Positions 55,730 to 64,000 of a DNA stretch of 64,000 bases are shown here, piece after piece. The DNA is taken from positions 2,857,001-2,921,000 of the forward strand of contig JAHQIY010000011.1 of assembly GCA_019054805.1 (NCBI GenBank). Reading direction: 5' to 3'. A program made the translations under genes and the position numbers. Source of the stretch: Brachionus manjavacas. Its lineage: Eukaryota; Rotifera; Eurotatoria; Ploima; Brachionidae. Each line of letters opens with the position of its first letter. Position 1 is the first letter of the stretch. The notes beneath the pieces were generated by a model. The model ran no database searches. It saw only the letters and a list, made by a program, of their open reading frames with translations, and was not told the DNA's origin.

Positions 55730-57230
55730 CTGATACCGGATGCCTGGAGACTCGCCCAGATCAGCTCCATTTTTAAGAAAGAAACTAGGAGTGTTTCCAG
55801 TAACTACCGACCAATCTCCTTAACTTCAGTGCCCTGTAAGTTGATGGAACGTATGATCAGGGATGTCATGATGGACTATCTCTACAGTAATAATGTCATA
55901 ACCACCGAGCAGCATGGCTTCGTACCAAAAAATCTGTTATCACGAGCCTTCTTGAAACCGTGGACCGAATAAGTGATGGTATGGATAGGCGATCCCATGT
56001 TTTAGTTGTCTTCCTCGACTTTGCGAAGGCCTTCGACAGGGTCTGTCATGTGTCCCTCAAAGCCAAATAAATTGCCTATGGATTCTATCCCAGAGTTATA
56101 GATTGGGTAAGTGATTTCCTGTCCGGTAGGCGGCAGCGATTTGTCATCGGACAACACAAAGCGGACTGGGTGGATGTTTCAAGTGGAGTTCCTCAAGGTA
56201 GTGTCCTCGGACCCCTTCTGCTTGACCCGCTCTCCGAGTGGTCGAATAAGTAGCACATGCTTTTCAATGTGGACAAGTGCAGAGTGATGGAGTTCAGAAG
56301 GTCCGGCAACAGCCACCTCGCAGAGTCTGAGCTACTGATGGGGAACCTTGACTCCAGGAGTGTACTAGCCTTTGTCAACACCAAGAAAGATCTCGGTGTA
56401 ACTTTCTCAAGCTATCTTAAGTTCACTAAGCACATTCGAACATCAGCCAACAGAGCAACGAGTATCCTCGGTCAGCTAAAACGAACCTTCAGACACTGAA
56501 CCATCGACACATTTAGGACCCTCTACTTGGCTTTCGTAAGGCTTCATCTGGAATACGCCGCCCTTGTCTGGTCCCCATCCAGCAAGAAAGACATTAAGCT
56601 AATGGAGACCGTGTAGAGGAGAGCTACCAAGCTAGTTGGGAGAATTAGCAACTGGACTTATGAGGGCCACCTTGCCATTCTCAACGTGACATCCATTCAC
56701 AAGCACCGTGCATGAGACAATGTGATTCAACAGTTTAAACTGTTAAACGGCATCAACAAAATTAATCTGGCGAACCCACAGATCCATAGCAGCTCACTCT
56801 CCCAGTCCAGGTCGGCCAGAGGAATCAGGGGGCACACCAGGAGACTATTCGGTCAAACCACAACCAAATGTATGCAGAGGGCCAGTTTCTTTACCAACAG
56901 GGTTGTCGATGAATGGAATGCTCTGCCCGCCGAAGTCACAGACTCCGACTCAGTCAATCAATTCAAGAATCCCTACGATGCCTTCGTGACCGTTCACCAA
57001 GTTTTTAGCACATAAAAATTTTTATTTTAATTTAATTTGATCTAACAGTATCTTTTATCAACCCCTTTCAGTTCCTCTTTCTTACGTAAATAATGTCTGT
57101 TGACTCTAAGAACTTATAAGTTCTTGTATTTTGTAATTTTCCTTGTAAAGCGAAATGTGCTCCCATAGATTACCTCCTAGTAGGTTGCCTCTACAAGCTT
57201 GCTGGTCGTATTATTATTATTACCTATTTT
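55730..57230 (+). mobile_element. Decayed non-LTR retrotransposon (CR1/Jockey type), RT half and 3' tail
   Basis: Frames on the plus strand read IPDAWRLAQISSIFKKETRS then SNYRPISLTSVPCKLMERMI, later VVFLDFAKAFDRV, VIDWVSDFLSGRRQRFVIG and SSGVPQGSVLGPLL. The following section jumps directly to LSEWSNK and MLFNVDKCRVMEF, so the YADD-containing segment is deleted. Thumb and C-terminal parts continue (LGVTFSSYLKFTKHI, LHLEYAALVWSPSSKKDIK, VVDEWNALPAEV) with several stops. It ends in GCCTCTACAAGCTTGCTGG followed by (ATT)n at about 57210. Its base composition is much richer in G+C than the surroundings. Confidence 0.9.
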
Positions 57231-58403
57231 AAAAATTAAATTTACAACTTAACTTAAATTTGAAAAACAATTTAATTTAGAATAAAATCAACCAAAAAAT
57301 TAAAAATGTTAAAATCTGAATAAAATATTAAAAAATTTATCATCTAAAAATTTATTTTAAATTCAAGAATTTTTGTTTTAAATTATTTATTTAGCAGTAA
57401 TAGTATATTAAACAATTTATTAATTAACTGCATATTAAACAGCGATATGTTAAGAAATTATATCTCAATGAGTCTCTGTGATTTATTTTTCGGAGGTTTT
57501 TTCCAGATTTACTACAAGCGAAAATTGATACCATTTGTTAAAGATACTTTTGCATTACCATTTAAAATTTTGTTTATTAGAATTAAGTTTCCTATTTAAA
57601 ATAACTTTTATAGATTTTTGATGAGTATTTAGTTTTCCTGCGTTCGAGCATAATCTATAATTCCTTACTAGCACCAGGTGTCCCTGTTTAACATCACCAA
57701 GCGGATGCTATGTTTTAGCTTAAAAATTTTTAAAAAAAAATTGATTTTAAAAAATTGACTCTCTCCTCCAAATTGATATAAAATACATGATAATTAGATT
57801 TTGCGTTTAGCTGAAAATTGAAAAAAAAAAGTCCTTAAAACGATTAAATGTATATTTGTGCAAACTAATTCTTGGCTTTGCAAAAACTCTGCAATTTTCA
57901 ATAAGATGCACACTTTGAAAAAACATTTAATTAAATTATAATACAGTTTTGTACAATTAGATAAAAAAAAGTATAACGTTTTAAGTCCTTTCATTTTTCT
58001 ACTAAAATTTCACATTATCAATATCTTGAATAAAGAGTTTTATAAATAAAGTGTAGACCTAATATGAAAATTAAGCCTGGAGAGAATTGGTAAGCAAAAT
58101 TAATAAAAATAATATCATTATTAAGATTTTCATTAGAATTTTTTGTACTCCTCCAATGCTGGTCATCAGAACAACTTTTTTCTTGTGTGGAGTAAGGGAC
58201 TTTTATAAAAGTTCATGAAATGTTTTTAGTTTTAATTGACTGAAAGCTGACATATTTATTAGTAACCAAATAACATCAAAACTCAATTTATTTTTGAATA
58301 TTTTTAAATTAAAATGGTTTAATCTTTTGTATTTGAATTACAAAATGTATCCAATAAATTATCACTAAAGTAAAAATTTTATAAGAAGAAATCAAAGTTT
58401 TTT
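57231..58403. other. Gene-poor A+T-rich stretch
   Basis: No gene, RNA gene or bounded repeat recognised. Confidence 0.5.
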
Positions 58404-58620
58404 GGGCCTAGTCGCTTAGGTAAATAATGGTTCATCTGTTAATGGAACAATTCTTGTTCTCAGGTATTATGAACTATTAGTTGACCATATCTAAACATTG
58501 TTCACCTATTTTGAAATTTTTTCATCAATTTAGAAAAAAAGCTAAATATAATATTAAAAATTAAGATAGAAAAAAAAACAATTAGATAAAAATTTTAAGT
58601 TGGGTGGAGAAGGTGATATT
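58404..58620 (+). mobile_element. GGGTCTAGTCG-family MITE, truncated copy
   Basis: It starts GGGCCTAGTCGCTTAGGTAA and then follows the complement of the right part of 51700-51860 closely (shared GGAACAATTCTTGTTCTC and ACATTGTTCACC). The other end is missing. Confidence 0.75.
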
Positions 58621-58728
58621 TTGCGATTTTTAGATGAACCTATGTTCCTCAAAGTCAAAAATTAACGAAAAATTAATTTTCTTTTTCTTTAATTTTTATT
58701 ATTTCATGCTGAAAGGCAAATATTTCAT

Positions 58729-59260
58729 GGATAGACAATGAGATCAAACTTTTAAAAAATCATTTTCCTTTCTTTACTTTTTGTACTTTTTCAAAATATT
58801 ATTTTATTTGGCCCTGTTCCTTTTTGTACTTTCTGTACTTTTTGTACTTTTTCTGACTATTTTATTTGGCCCTGTTACTTTTTGTACTTTCTGTACTTTT
58901 TGTACTTTTTCTGACTATTTTATTTGGCCCTGTTACTTTTAGTAGTTTCTTTACTTTTTGTACTTTTTCAGAATATTATTTTATTTGGCCCTGTTTCTGT
59001 GATTAATGATAATTTTAATAATTTTATTAAAACTTAAACGGGGTCCGGGGCGGAGCCCTGGTTTAGGGATTCGGGTATGCTGAAGGTAAGAAAAATATTA
59101 GTTAAATATTAATAAAAGGATTTTTTATTACCATTAAGAACCAAAAGTACAAAAAGTACAGAAAGTACAAAAAGTAACAGGGCCAAATAAAATAATATTC
59201 TGAAAAAGTACAAAAAGTACAGAAAGGATTTAATTTTTAAATATTTTCATTGTCTATACC
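58729..59260. mobile_element. Foldback MITE with GC-rich core, copy 2
   Basis: The ends GGATAGACAATGAGATCAAA and, inverted, GGTATAGACAATGAAAATAT bound 532 bp. It is the same family as 35667-36064 in opposite orientation. The GC-rich core at 59036-59082 (GGGTCCGGGGCGGAGCCC then TTTAGGGATTCGGGTATGCT) matches copy 1 with few changes. The left arm holds four copies of a 58-61 bp unit. Confidence 0.85.
58800..58995 (+). repeat. 58-61 bp tandem repeat within foldback MITE
   Basis: GGCCCTGTT occurs at 58810, 58868, 58926 and 58987 inside repeated units of TATTTGGCCCTGTT plus TTTTTGTACTTTCTGTACTT words. The right arm has only one to two inverted units. Confidence 0.85.
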
Positions 59261-59891
59261 TCCCTTCAAATTAAAAACATAAAAATTAAATAATTAATTA
59301 AATAATTTTTATATTTTATTTTACTTAACTTTATTTTTATTTTTTTCATATGTTTTTATTCTGAAGGAGCATTTACTAGGCAAAAAATAAAGAAATGCAA
59401 AGTGTCGACAGAGAATTGTTTTATATTGAACAAAGAAAGAAACTAAAGACTGCCACAGCACTTATCGAGCTAAATGTCGGAAGGCGTTAGTATAGATTTC
59501 TATACTGCAGTCTCATAACTACTACTACTACTACTAAATAAATTTTTTTTAATTTTTCAACTTTTTTCAACTTGAAAAAAATTGGATATCTTTTTAAAAC
59601 TTTCAAACAAAAATTAAACTCATTCTATTTCACCAAAGAGTTTAATTTCAAATATGAAAACGCTTGAAATATTAACTTAAAATTATTTTTTATTTTGAAA
59701 CTGAAAAAAATATTTGCAACATCGCACTTTTTCAATGTTAATTCAACATTGGATACATTTTGTAATTCAAACACAAAAAATTAAACCCAATATAAAAAAT
59801 TTCAATTAAAAATTATTAAAATACTAAACCATATTCGATTTTCAACCCTAGATTTAAAAAAAGTATATATATTTATTAGCCTCTTGAAACT
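59261..59891. other. Spacer with short element tail
   Basis: Around 59460-59540 a higher-GC segment (ACTTATCGAGCTAAATGTCG, then TACTGCAGTCTCATAAC) runs into (ACT)n, like a retroelement 3' tail. The rest is A+T-rich. Confidence 0.4.
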
Positions 59892-60160
59892 CAATTGATA
59901 TCAGACATTTCCACCCAATTTTTTAGCAGTCTGGGTGAGATTTGAGAAACTCTTTATTTCAGCTAATTTTTATGGGTATGGGTTAGAGTGCTGACTTTTT
60001 CGGGTACTTAGGTGTAGATATGTGTTGAATTGTTCGCATTTTTGGGTAAAATGGGTATAGCTATTCTAAAAGTCCCCAAAAAGTCAGCACTCTAACCCAT
60101 GGACTCAAATCTCACCCAAACCACGATAAAATTGAGTGAAAATATCTGATTGATATTGAA
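59892..60160. mobile_element. Short foldback element (imperfect 269-bp palindrome)
   Basis: A perfect 21-bp inverted repeat (59980-60000 and 60078-60098, GGGTTAGAGTGCTGACTTTT core) lies inside outer inverted matches (CTGGGTGAGATTTGAG and ACTCAAATCTCACCCA; GATATCAGACATTTCCACCC and its degenerate complement). The whole block folds back on itself. Non-coding; family unknown. Confidence 0.8.
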
Positions 60161-60269
60161 TTCACTGGTTTATTTTTTATTTTTATTTTTTTTTAATTAT
60201 TATATTATGATAAAAAAACGATTAGGGTCAATATGAAAATATTAAAAAAATTTCAAACACATACTTACT

Positions 60270-60515
60270 CTATTTGTGAAGAAGTTTTCCTTTGGCTTTT
60301 AAAAGCAGATTTGCTTCCTGAGTCTTGGTTTTTTACGGAGATTCATTTTTGCTAATCTTGAGAGATAATTAAGATTCCTGAGACTATACACTAGTTTGGT
60401 AGCTCTTGGATTTATTTCAGTCTTTTAATGTCTTTCTTTGGCAATGGATTGCAAGCTGCTGTACAGTATTCAAGATGCAGTCTGGTGAAGCTTGACTTTA
60501 AATGATTTCGCATTA
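60270..60515 (-). pseudogene. Non-LTR retrotransposon RT C-terminal fragment
   Basis: The minus strand reads FTRLHLEYCTAACNPLPKKD then IKRLK before a TAA, and, one frame over, RATKLVYSLRNLNYLSRLAK. This is the post-RT region of a LINE, equivalent to LHLEYAALVWSPSSKKDIK in the copy at 55730. Decayed by stops and a frameshift. Confidence 0.78.
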
Positions 60516-60869
60516 ACCATCACAGTGATAGATTACAAAATTTATAAATAAGATCAAACTGACAAATACATGATAAGTGAAAATCTTGATATTTCACGAT
60601 TAGATAGACAAATAGATATAAAAAACAAACAAAACGTGCTTAATTTAAGATAAAATTTTTTTAATTTATAGGCTGACATAAAACTTGATATTGTCCATTC
60701 GATTAAATTTTCAACAATAATTTCACTTAAATAGCCAAAAAAAATGCAAAATTACTTTTTAAAAAAAAAATCTATTTTATTTAAACTTTTAGCTAGAATT
60801 AAAAAATAAAGAATTAATTAACTTTCATATACATGAATTATTTACAATTAATTTTATCAAAAATTTTAG
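60516..60869. promoter_or_regulatory. Upstream region of glycosyltransferase
   Basis: A+T-rich leader region. AATTTTAG directly precedes the ATG at 60870, which looks like a 3' splice site, so a 5' UTR intron or spliced leader acceptor may be present. Confidence 0.4.
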
Positions 60870-62183
60870 ATGGGCAAGAAAAAAATTTTAATGCTCATTT
60901 TGCCCGAGATGGGCCACATCAACCCAATGCTTTGCATTGCCAGGGATCTGGTCGACACCAATTACGAAGTAACATTCTACGGTCTAAGTCATCATAAGGA
61001 ACTAATTGAAAAATCAGGTGCCCAATTCAGACAATACCTGTACGAAAACTACAGTTGCCGAACCAATTCTTTACAAAAAGATCCGACAAATAATATGCTC
61101 GGCATTTTGATGAGTTTAATCGATTTGTCCTACAAAGAAGTGCCACACTTGGCCAAAGAGGTTCACAACTTACAACCCGATCTAATTATATTTGATAATG
61201 TTTCATTGCCTGCAAAGTACTTGATTAAGTACCTTCAAAAAACCGGCACTAAAATTCCCAAATACATTCAATTTTTCACCCTTTTTCCAAGCATCAAAAA
61301 CTTTTATCCTTCGCCAGAACTGCTCAAGCAAATATGTGTAATACCGAGCGGATTTGTATTTAATCTTCAAAAACACTGGCTAAATTTTAAACAATTTCTG
61401 CTGTCCAGTCATTTTGGCATAGAATACTCAGATCCGCTAGACCTGTCGACTTTTGCATCAGATCTGAACATTGTTACCATTTCTCCTGGGCTGCATCCAT
61501 TCGAATCTGCATTAGATCCATCTTTTAAATTTGTGGGCTGTTGTGTGTCAGAAAAAGTGAGAGAACTGAACATTGGACCAAAGCTGAAAGAACAACTGGA
61601 CTTGTTCGACCCAATTAACCCAAGAGAAAATATCCAAAATGGTTCTGATCTTAAACTAATATATGTTTCTCTGGGAACAGTTTTTTTTAACAATATATTT
61701 GTATTCGATACAATAATCGAAGCTTTTAGGGCAATTGAAAATAAAAATTTGAGAGTGGTCATGTCTGTGGGAAAGGAAAATATGACTTTGTATAAAGAAA
61801 ATGCAAAAAATGGCTTTATAGTTCCTGGAAATGTTATTTTGGTGGATTTTGCGCCACAAATTGATCTTTTGAAGAGAGCGCATTTGTTTATTACTCATTG
61901 TGGAATGAATAGCACAAGTGAGGCAGTTCATTATGGTGTACCAATAATTGGCATACCAATTAAGGCGGATCAGCCAAGAGTTGCTTATAGAATATGTGAT
62001 GAATTAAAGCTGGGAATTCGCTTTGATCCTTTAAAATTGAATAAGAAAAATTTGAGTGACGGCATAGTTCAAGTATTGAATGACAAATCTTATTTGTGCA
62101 GAATGCTAGAATATTCAAAAAAGTCTCAAAAACATGATGGAATCAAAATTAGCGTTAATTTAATCAACGATTTTTTAAAGTAA
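60870..62183 (+). CDS. UDP-glycosyltransferase (GT1 family), soluble type
   Basis: A single-exon 437-aa GT-B enzyme that would transfer a sugar from a nucleotide donor to a small lipophilic acceptor. Seen: the N-terminal acceptor-side motif LPEMGHINP with the likely catalytic base His16, PDLIIFDN with Asp109 as its partner, LIYVSLGTV before the donor domain, APQIDLLKRAHLFITHCGMNS (donor-site His343, Gly345, Asn347) and GIPIKADQPRVAYR with Asp367-Gln368 binding the sugar. There is no N-terminal signal peptide and no C-terminal transmembrane anchor, unlike animal ER UGTs. The length and start resemble bacterial/fungal macrolide-type glycosyltransferases, so acquisition by horizontal transfer is possible (inference). 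The ATG follows TTTTAG, a candidate acceptor. Poly(A) signal AATAAA at 62252. Confidence 0.9.
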   Translation: MGKKKILMLILPEMGHINPMLCIARDLVDTNYEVTFYGLSHHKELIEKSGAQFRQYLYENYSCRTNSLQKDPTNNMLGILMSLIDLSYKEVPHLAKEVHNLQPDLIIFDNVSLPAKYLIKYLQKTGTKIPKYIQFFTLFPSIKNFYPSPELLKQICVIPSGFVFNLQKHWLNFKQFLLSSHFGIEYSDPLDLSTFASDLNIVTISPGLHPFESALDPSFKFVGCCVSEKVRELNIGPKLKEQLDLFDPINPRENIQNGSDLKLIYVSLGTVFFNNIFVFDTIIEAFRAIENKNLRVVMSVGKENMTLYKENAKNGFIVPGNVILVDFAPQIDLLKRAHLFITHCGMNSTSEAVHYGVPIIGIPIKADQPRVAYRICDELKLGIRFDPLKLNKKNLSDGIVQVLNDKSYLCRMLEYSKKSQKHDGIKISVNLINDFLK

Positions 62184-62969
62184 AAAAATATTAATCATTT
62201 ATAACAAATTTAATTTTTTTATTTAAATTATTTTTTTATTTGGACAAAAACAATAAAATAAAAAAAAATAAAATTAAAAATTTTTATTATTTTTTTTTTC
62301 CGCTTTTCAATTTTACACTTTTGATTGCATTTATTAATAAAGATCAATGTCCTTTAGTTACTCTGTAATTTAAAAAAAATCAAATATTGAATTTTTATGT
62401 GCCTTTTCGTCTAACTCGATTCTAGTTATCAATTTTTTTAAATTAGTTAAAAATTTTAGAAAAATTTTTTGAAAAACTATCTGAAAAATTCTAGGCAAAT
62501 TCAAGACAATTCTGAACCAAAATGTTCTTAAATAAATCAATTGAAAATTTAAAAATAGAAATAAAATTTTATTCAATAAACTTTACTAAGCGAAAACTGC
62601 AAATATTTCGATTCCTGCTTAAAGTGAACCTTCTGAAAGACTTTTTCTGTGACAAGGCTATCAAATTTTGGAAAAAAAAAATTAAGAAGCCGCATTTTTT
62701 AGACACTTGAGAAAAAGTTTTTTTTAGGAATTAAAAACAGTAAGTTCCTAATGTGTTTTCATTTACGCAACAAAAATCAGCAATTTTTTATGTAGCAAAT
62801 ATTAAAAATTAAAAAAAAAGATTTTTTTTATTTAAACATTAATTTTGAACTAAGTCTCTTATATATAAAAAAAGATATAAAAATTTTTATTTTCATTAAA
62901 TTTGTTAAAACTATGTGCAATGACCAAAAAGATTTAAAATGACTTTGAGACAAAGCTGTTATGGTCCAT
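62184..62969. other. Convergent intergenic region (UGT and ABCA 3' ends)
   Basis: A+T-rich spacer between two genes that end facing each other. No additional gene is recognised; the small open frames are composed of low-complexity codons. Confidence 0.5.
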
Positions 62970-64000
62970 TCACTCAATATTTTCTTTCATATCAGCAATG
63001 GATAAGAAAATTTCTTCCAGGGTAGTTTCAGATATGGAATATGACTCAATTTTGTATTTTATTTTGTTTGTTTCCACTAAATTAAACAAATCGGAAATAG
63101 AAGTTTTGGTCTTTTCTGTCACTTTGATATGAACAAGAATACTTTCGGCTTTTTTTTCTTTTTAAAATTTAAAATTTATTTCTGAACTAGAAAAGTTTGC
63201 AATCAAACCTTTAATGAATGAATGAGGAATTTTTCTTAGCAAAAATTTTTCCAAAACTTCTACATCGTTGGATGGTTCACCTTGTCGCTCGCATTTTACC
63301 ATTAAACAAAATCCTTTACCATATATTTTGCTTAGACTTTCAAAAGTACCACAAAATTCAAGAGTCGTATCATTTAAAATCGATAATGTTGAACATAGCT
63401 TTTCACATTCTTCCAGGCTGAAAAAAATTAGTTTTAAAATTGAAAAAAATTTAAATTTTTTTTTAATTACCTATGACTTGAAATAATTGAAGTTATTCCA
63501 TAATTTTGTGATTTTTTAATCAAATTCCAAAAATAAACTCTCGCAGACGGGTCCATACCAGTAGTGGGCTAATAATGACAATTTATTATTTTTCAAAAAC
63601 AAAATTAATTTAACTACTTCATCCAAAACAATTAATTTTGGATTTCCCAAAAACGCGATAGCTGTGCTAAGTTTTTTCTTGTTTCCTTCGCTTAATTCTT
63701 TGGTAACAACATTTCGATAAAGATCAAGCTTAAATATTTTAACAAGATCATTAGATATAAAATTTTTGTATTTAGAATCGATGCCCTTCAATGTCGCAAA
63801 CATTTCAAAGCATTCATGGACTTTGAGAAACTCGGGCAAGTAGGGAAATTGAGGACAATAGCCAAGATCGCTTGGTAATTTTAGTATATTTTTGTTCAGA
63901 TCAACTCCATTTACAACTATTGTTCCACTAGTTGGTTTTAATTCTCCAATAATTGTCTTCAAAAGTGTTGTTTTACCAGCTCCATTGATTCCAAGTATTC
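62970..64000 (-). CDS. ABCA-type ABC transporter, C-terminal nucleotide-binding domain (partial)
   Basis: Four exons of a gene that continues beyond the right edge: 63618 to at least 64000, 63471-63568, 63209-63417 and 62970-63157 (stop at 62970-62972). It encodes an ABC ATPase domain: Walker A GINGAGKTT at the window edge, Q-loop YCPQFPYL, signature LSEGNKKKLSTAIAF, Walker B LIVLDE continuing across the intron into PTTGMDPSARVYFWN, and the SSHS switch histidine followed by LEECEKLC. The final exon ends with SYSISETTLEEIFLSIAD, the typical close of ABCA proteins after their second NBD. ABCA proteins are full-size lipid exporters or flippases. The signature has Glu where Gly is usual (LSEGN for LSGGN). 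Splicing restores frame at each junction. Confidence 0.9.

Noticed and set aside
61409-61931. Minus-strand ORFs of 91 and 117 codons
   Set aside because: Antisense shadows of the glycosyltransferase.
1-64000. CRISPR array, bacterial operon or phage signals
   Set aside because: Introns, poly(A) signals and metazoan genes show eukaryotic DNA; no regular spacer-repeat array is present.

Overview
The window is extremely A+T-rich eukaryotic DNA. Genes are split by short GT-AG introns, mostly 45-65 bp, and separated by long stretches full of transposable-element remains. The gene set is metazoan: two SLC17-type transporters, thioredoxins, SUCLG2, ICln, a class A GPCR, an ABCA transporter and a cytosolic tRNA-Ile. 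Base composition, compact introns and many families of non-LTR, Penelope-like, Tc1/mariner, hAT and MULE remnants suggest a small invertebrate. A monogonont rotifer of the Brachionus type would fit, but that is inference and no species marker was found.

Layout. 1-1242: upstream DNA with one decayed ORF. 1243-7798: two tandem SLC17-family transporter genes, each 497 aa when spliced, sharing most but not all introns. 7799-9890: spacer with a remnant exon pair cut by a hAT-like end. 9891-10879 and 21665-22653: a near-identical 989-bp duplication, each copy with an intact 105-aa thioredoxin gene. Between the copies lie a non-LTR retrotransposon 3' end and an 8.0-kb Ty3/gypsy-type LTR element (13030-21076, minus strand, 5-bp target duplication CTTAC) interrupted near 14.1-17.1 kb by a Penelope-like element. 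24749-24822: tRNA-Ile(AAT). 25170-25543: a third, divergent thioredoxin. 25871-27010: two hAT-type MITEs with perfect 8-bp target duplications.

27265-31114 is the densest normal gene cluster: a DUF3105/TP53I13-like secreted protein and mitochondrial GTP-specific succinyl-CoA ligase beta (SUCLG2) on the minus strand, then ICln (CLNS1A) head-to-head with SUCLG2 across 206 bp. 31115-52558 is about 21 kb without a recognisable host gene. It holds MITEs, a Tc1-like element and RT debris. 52559-53713 is an orphan rhodopsin-class GPCR. 54451-60520 carries a MULE remnant with target duplication, a decayed non-LTR element lacking its catalytic box, foldback elements and another RT fragment. 60870-62183 is a soluble-type UDP-glycosyltransferase. 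62970-64000 is the 3' end of an ABCA-type transporter on the minus strand.

No operon-like or CRISPR-like system is present, and I did not find a convincing new multi-gene system. The most interesting material is structural: nested elements, a candidate -1 frameshift site in gag-pol, a hammerhead-like fold at the Penelope-like element end, a foldback family with a GC-rich core, and a short string of well-spliced-looking microexons near 38.7 kb. All exon models come from reading splice signals and frames by eye.
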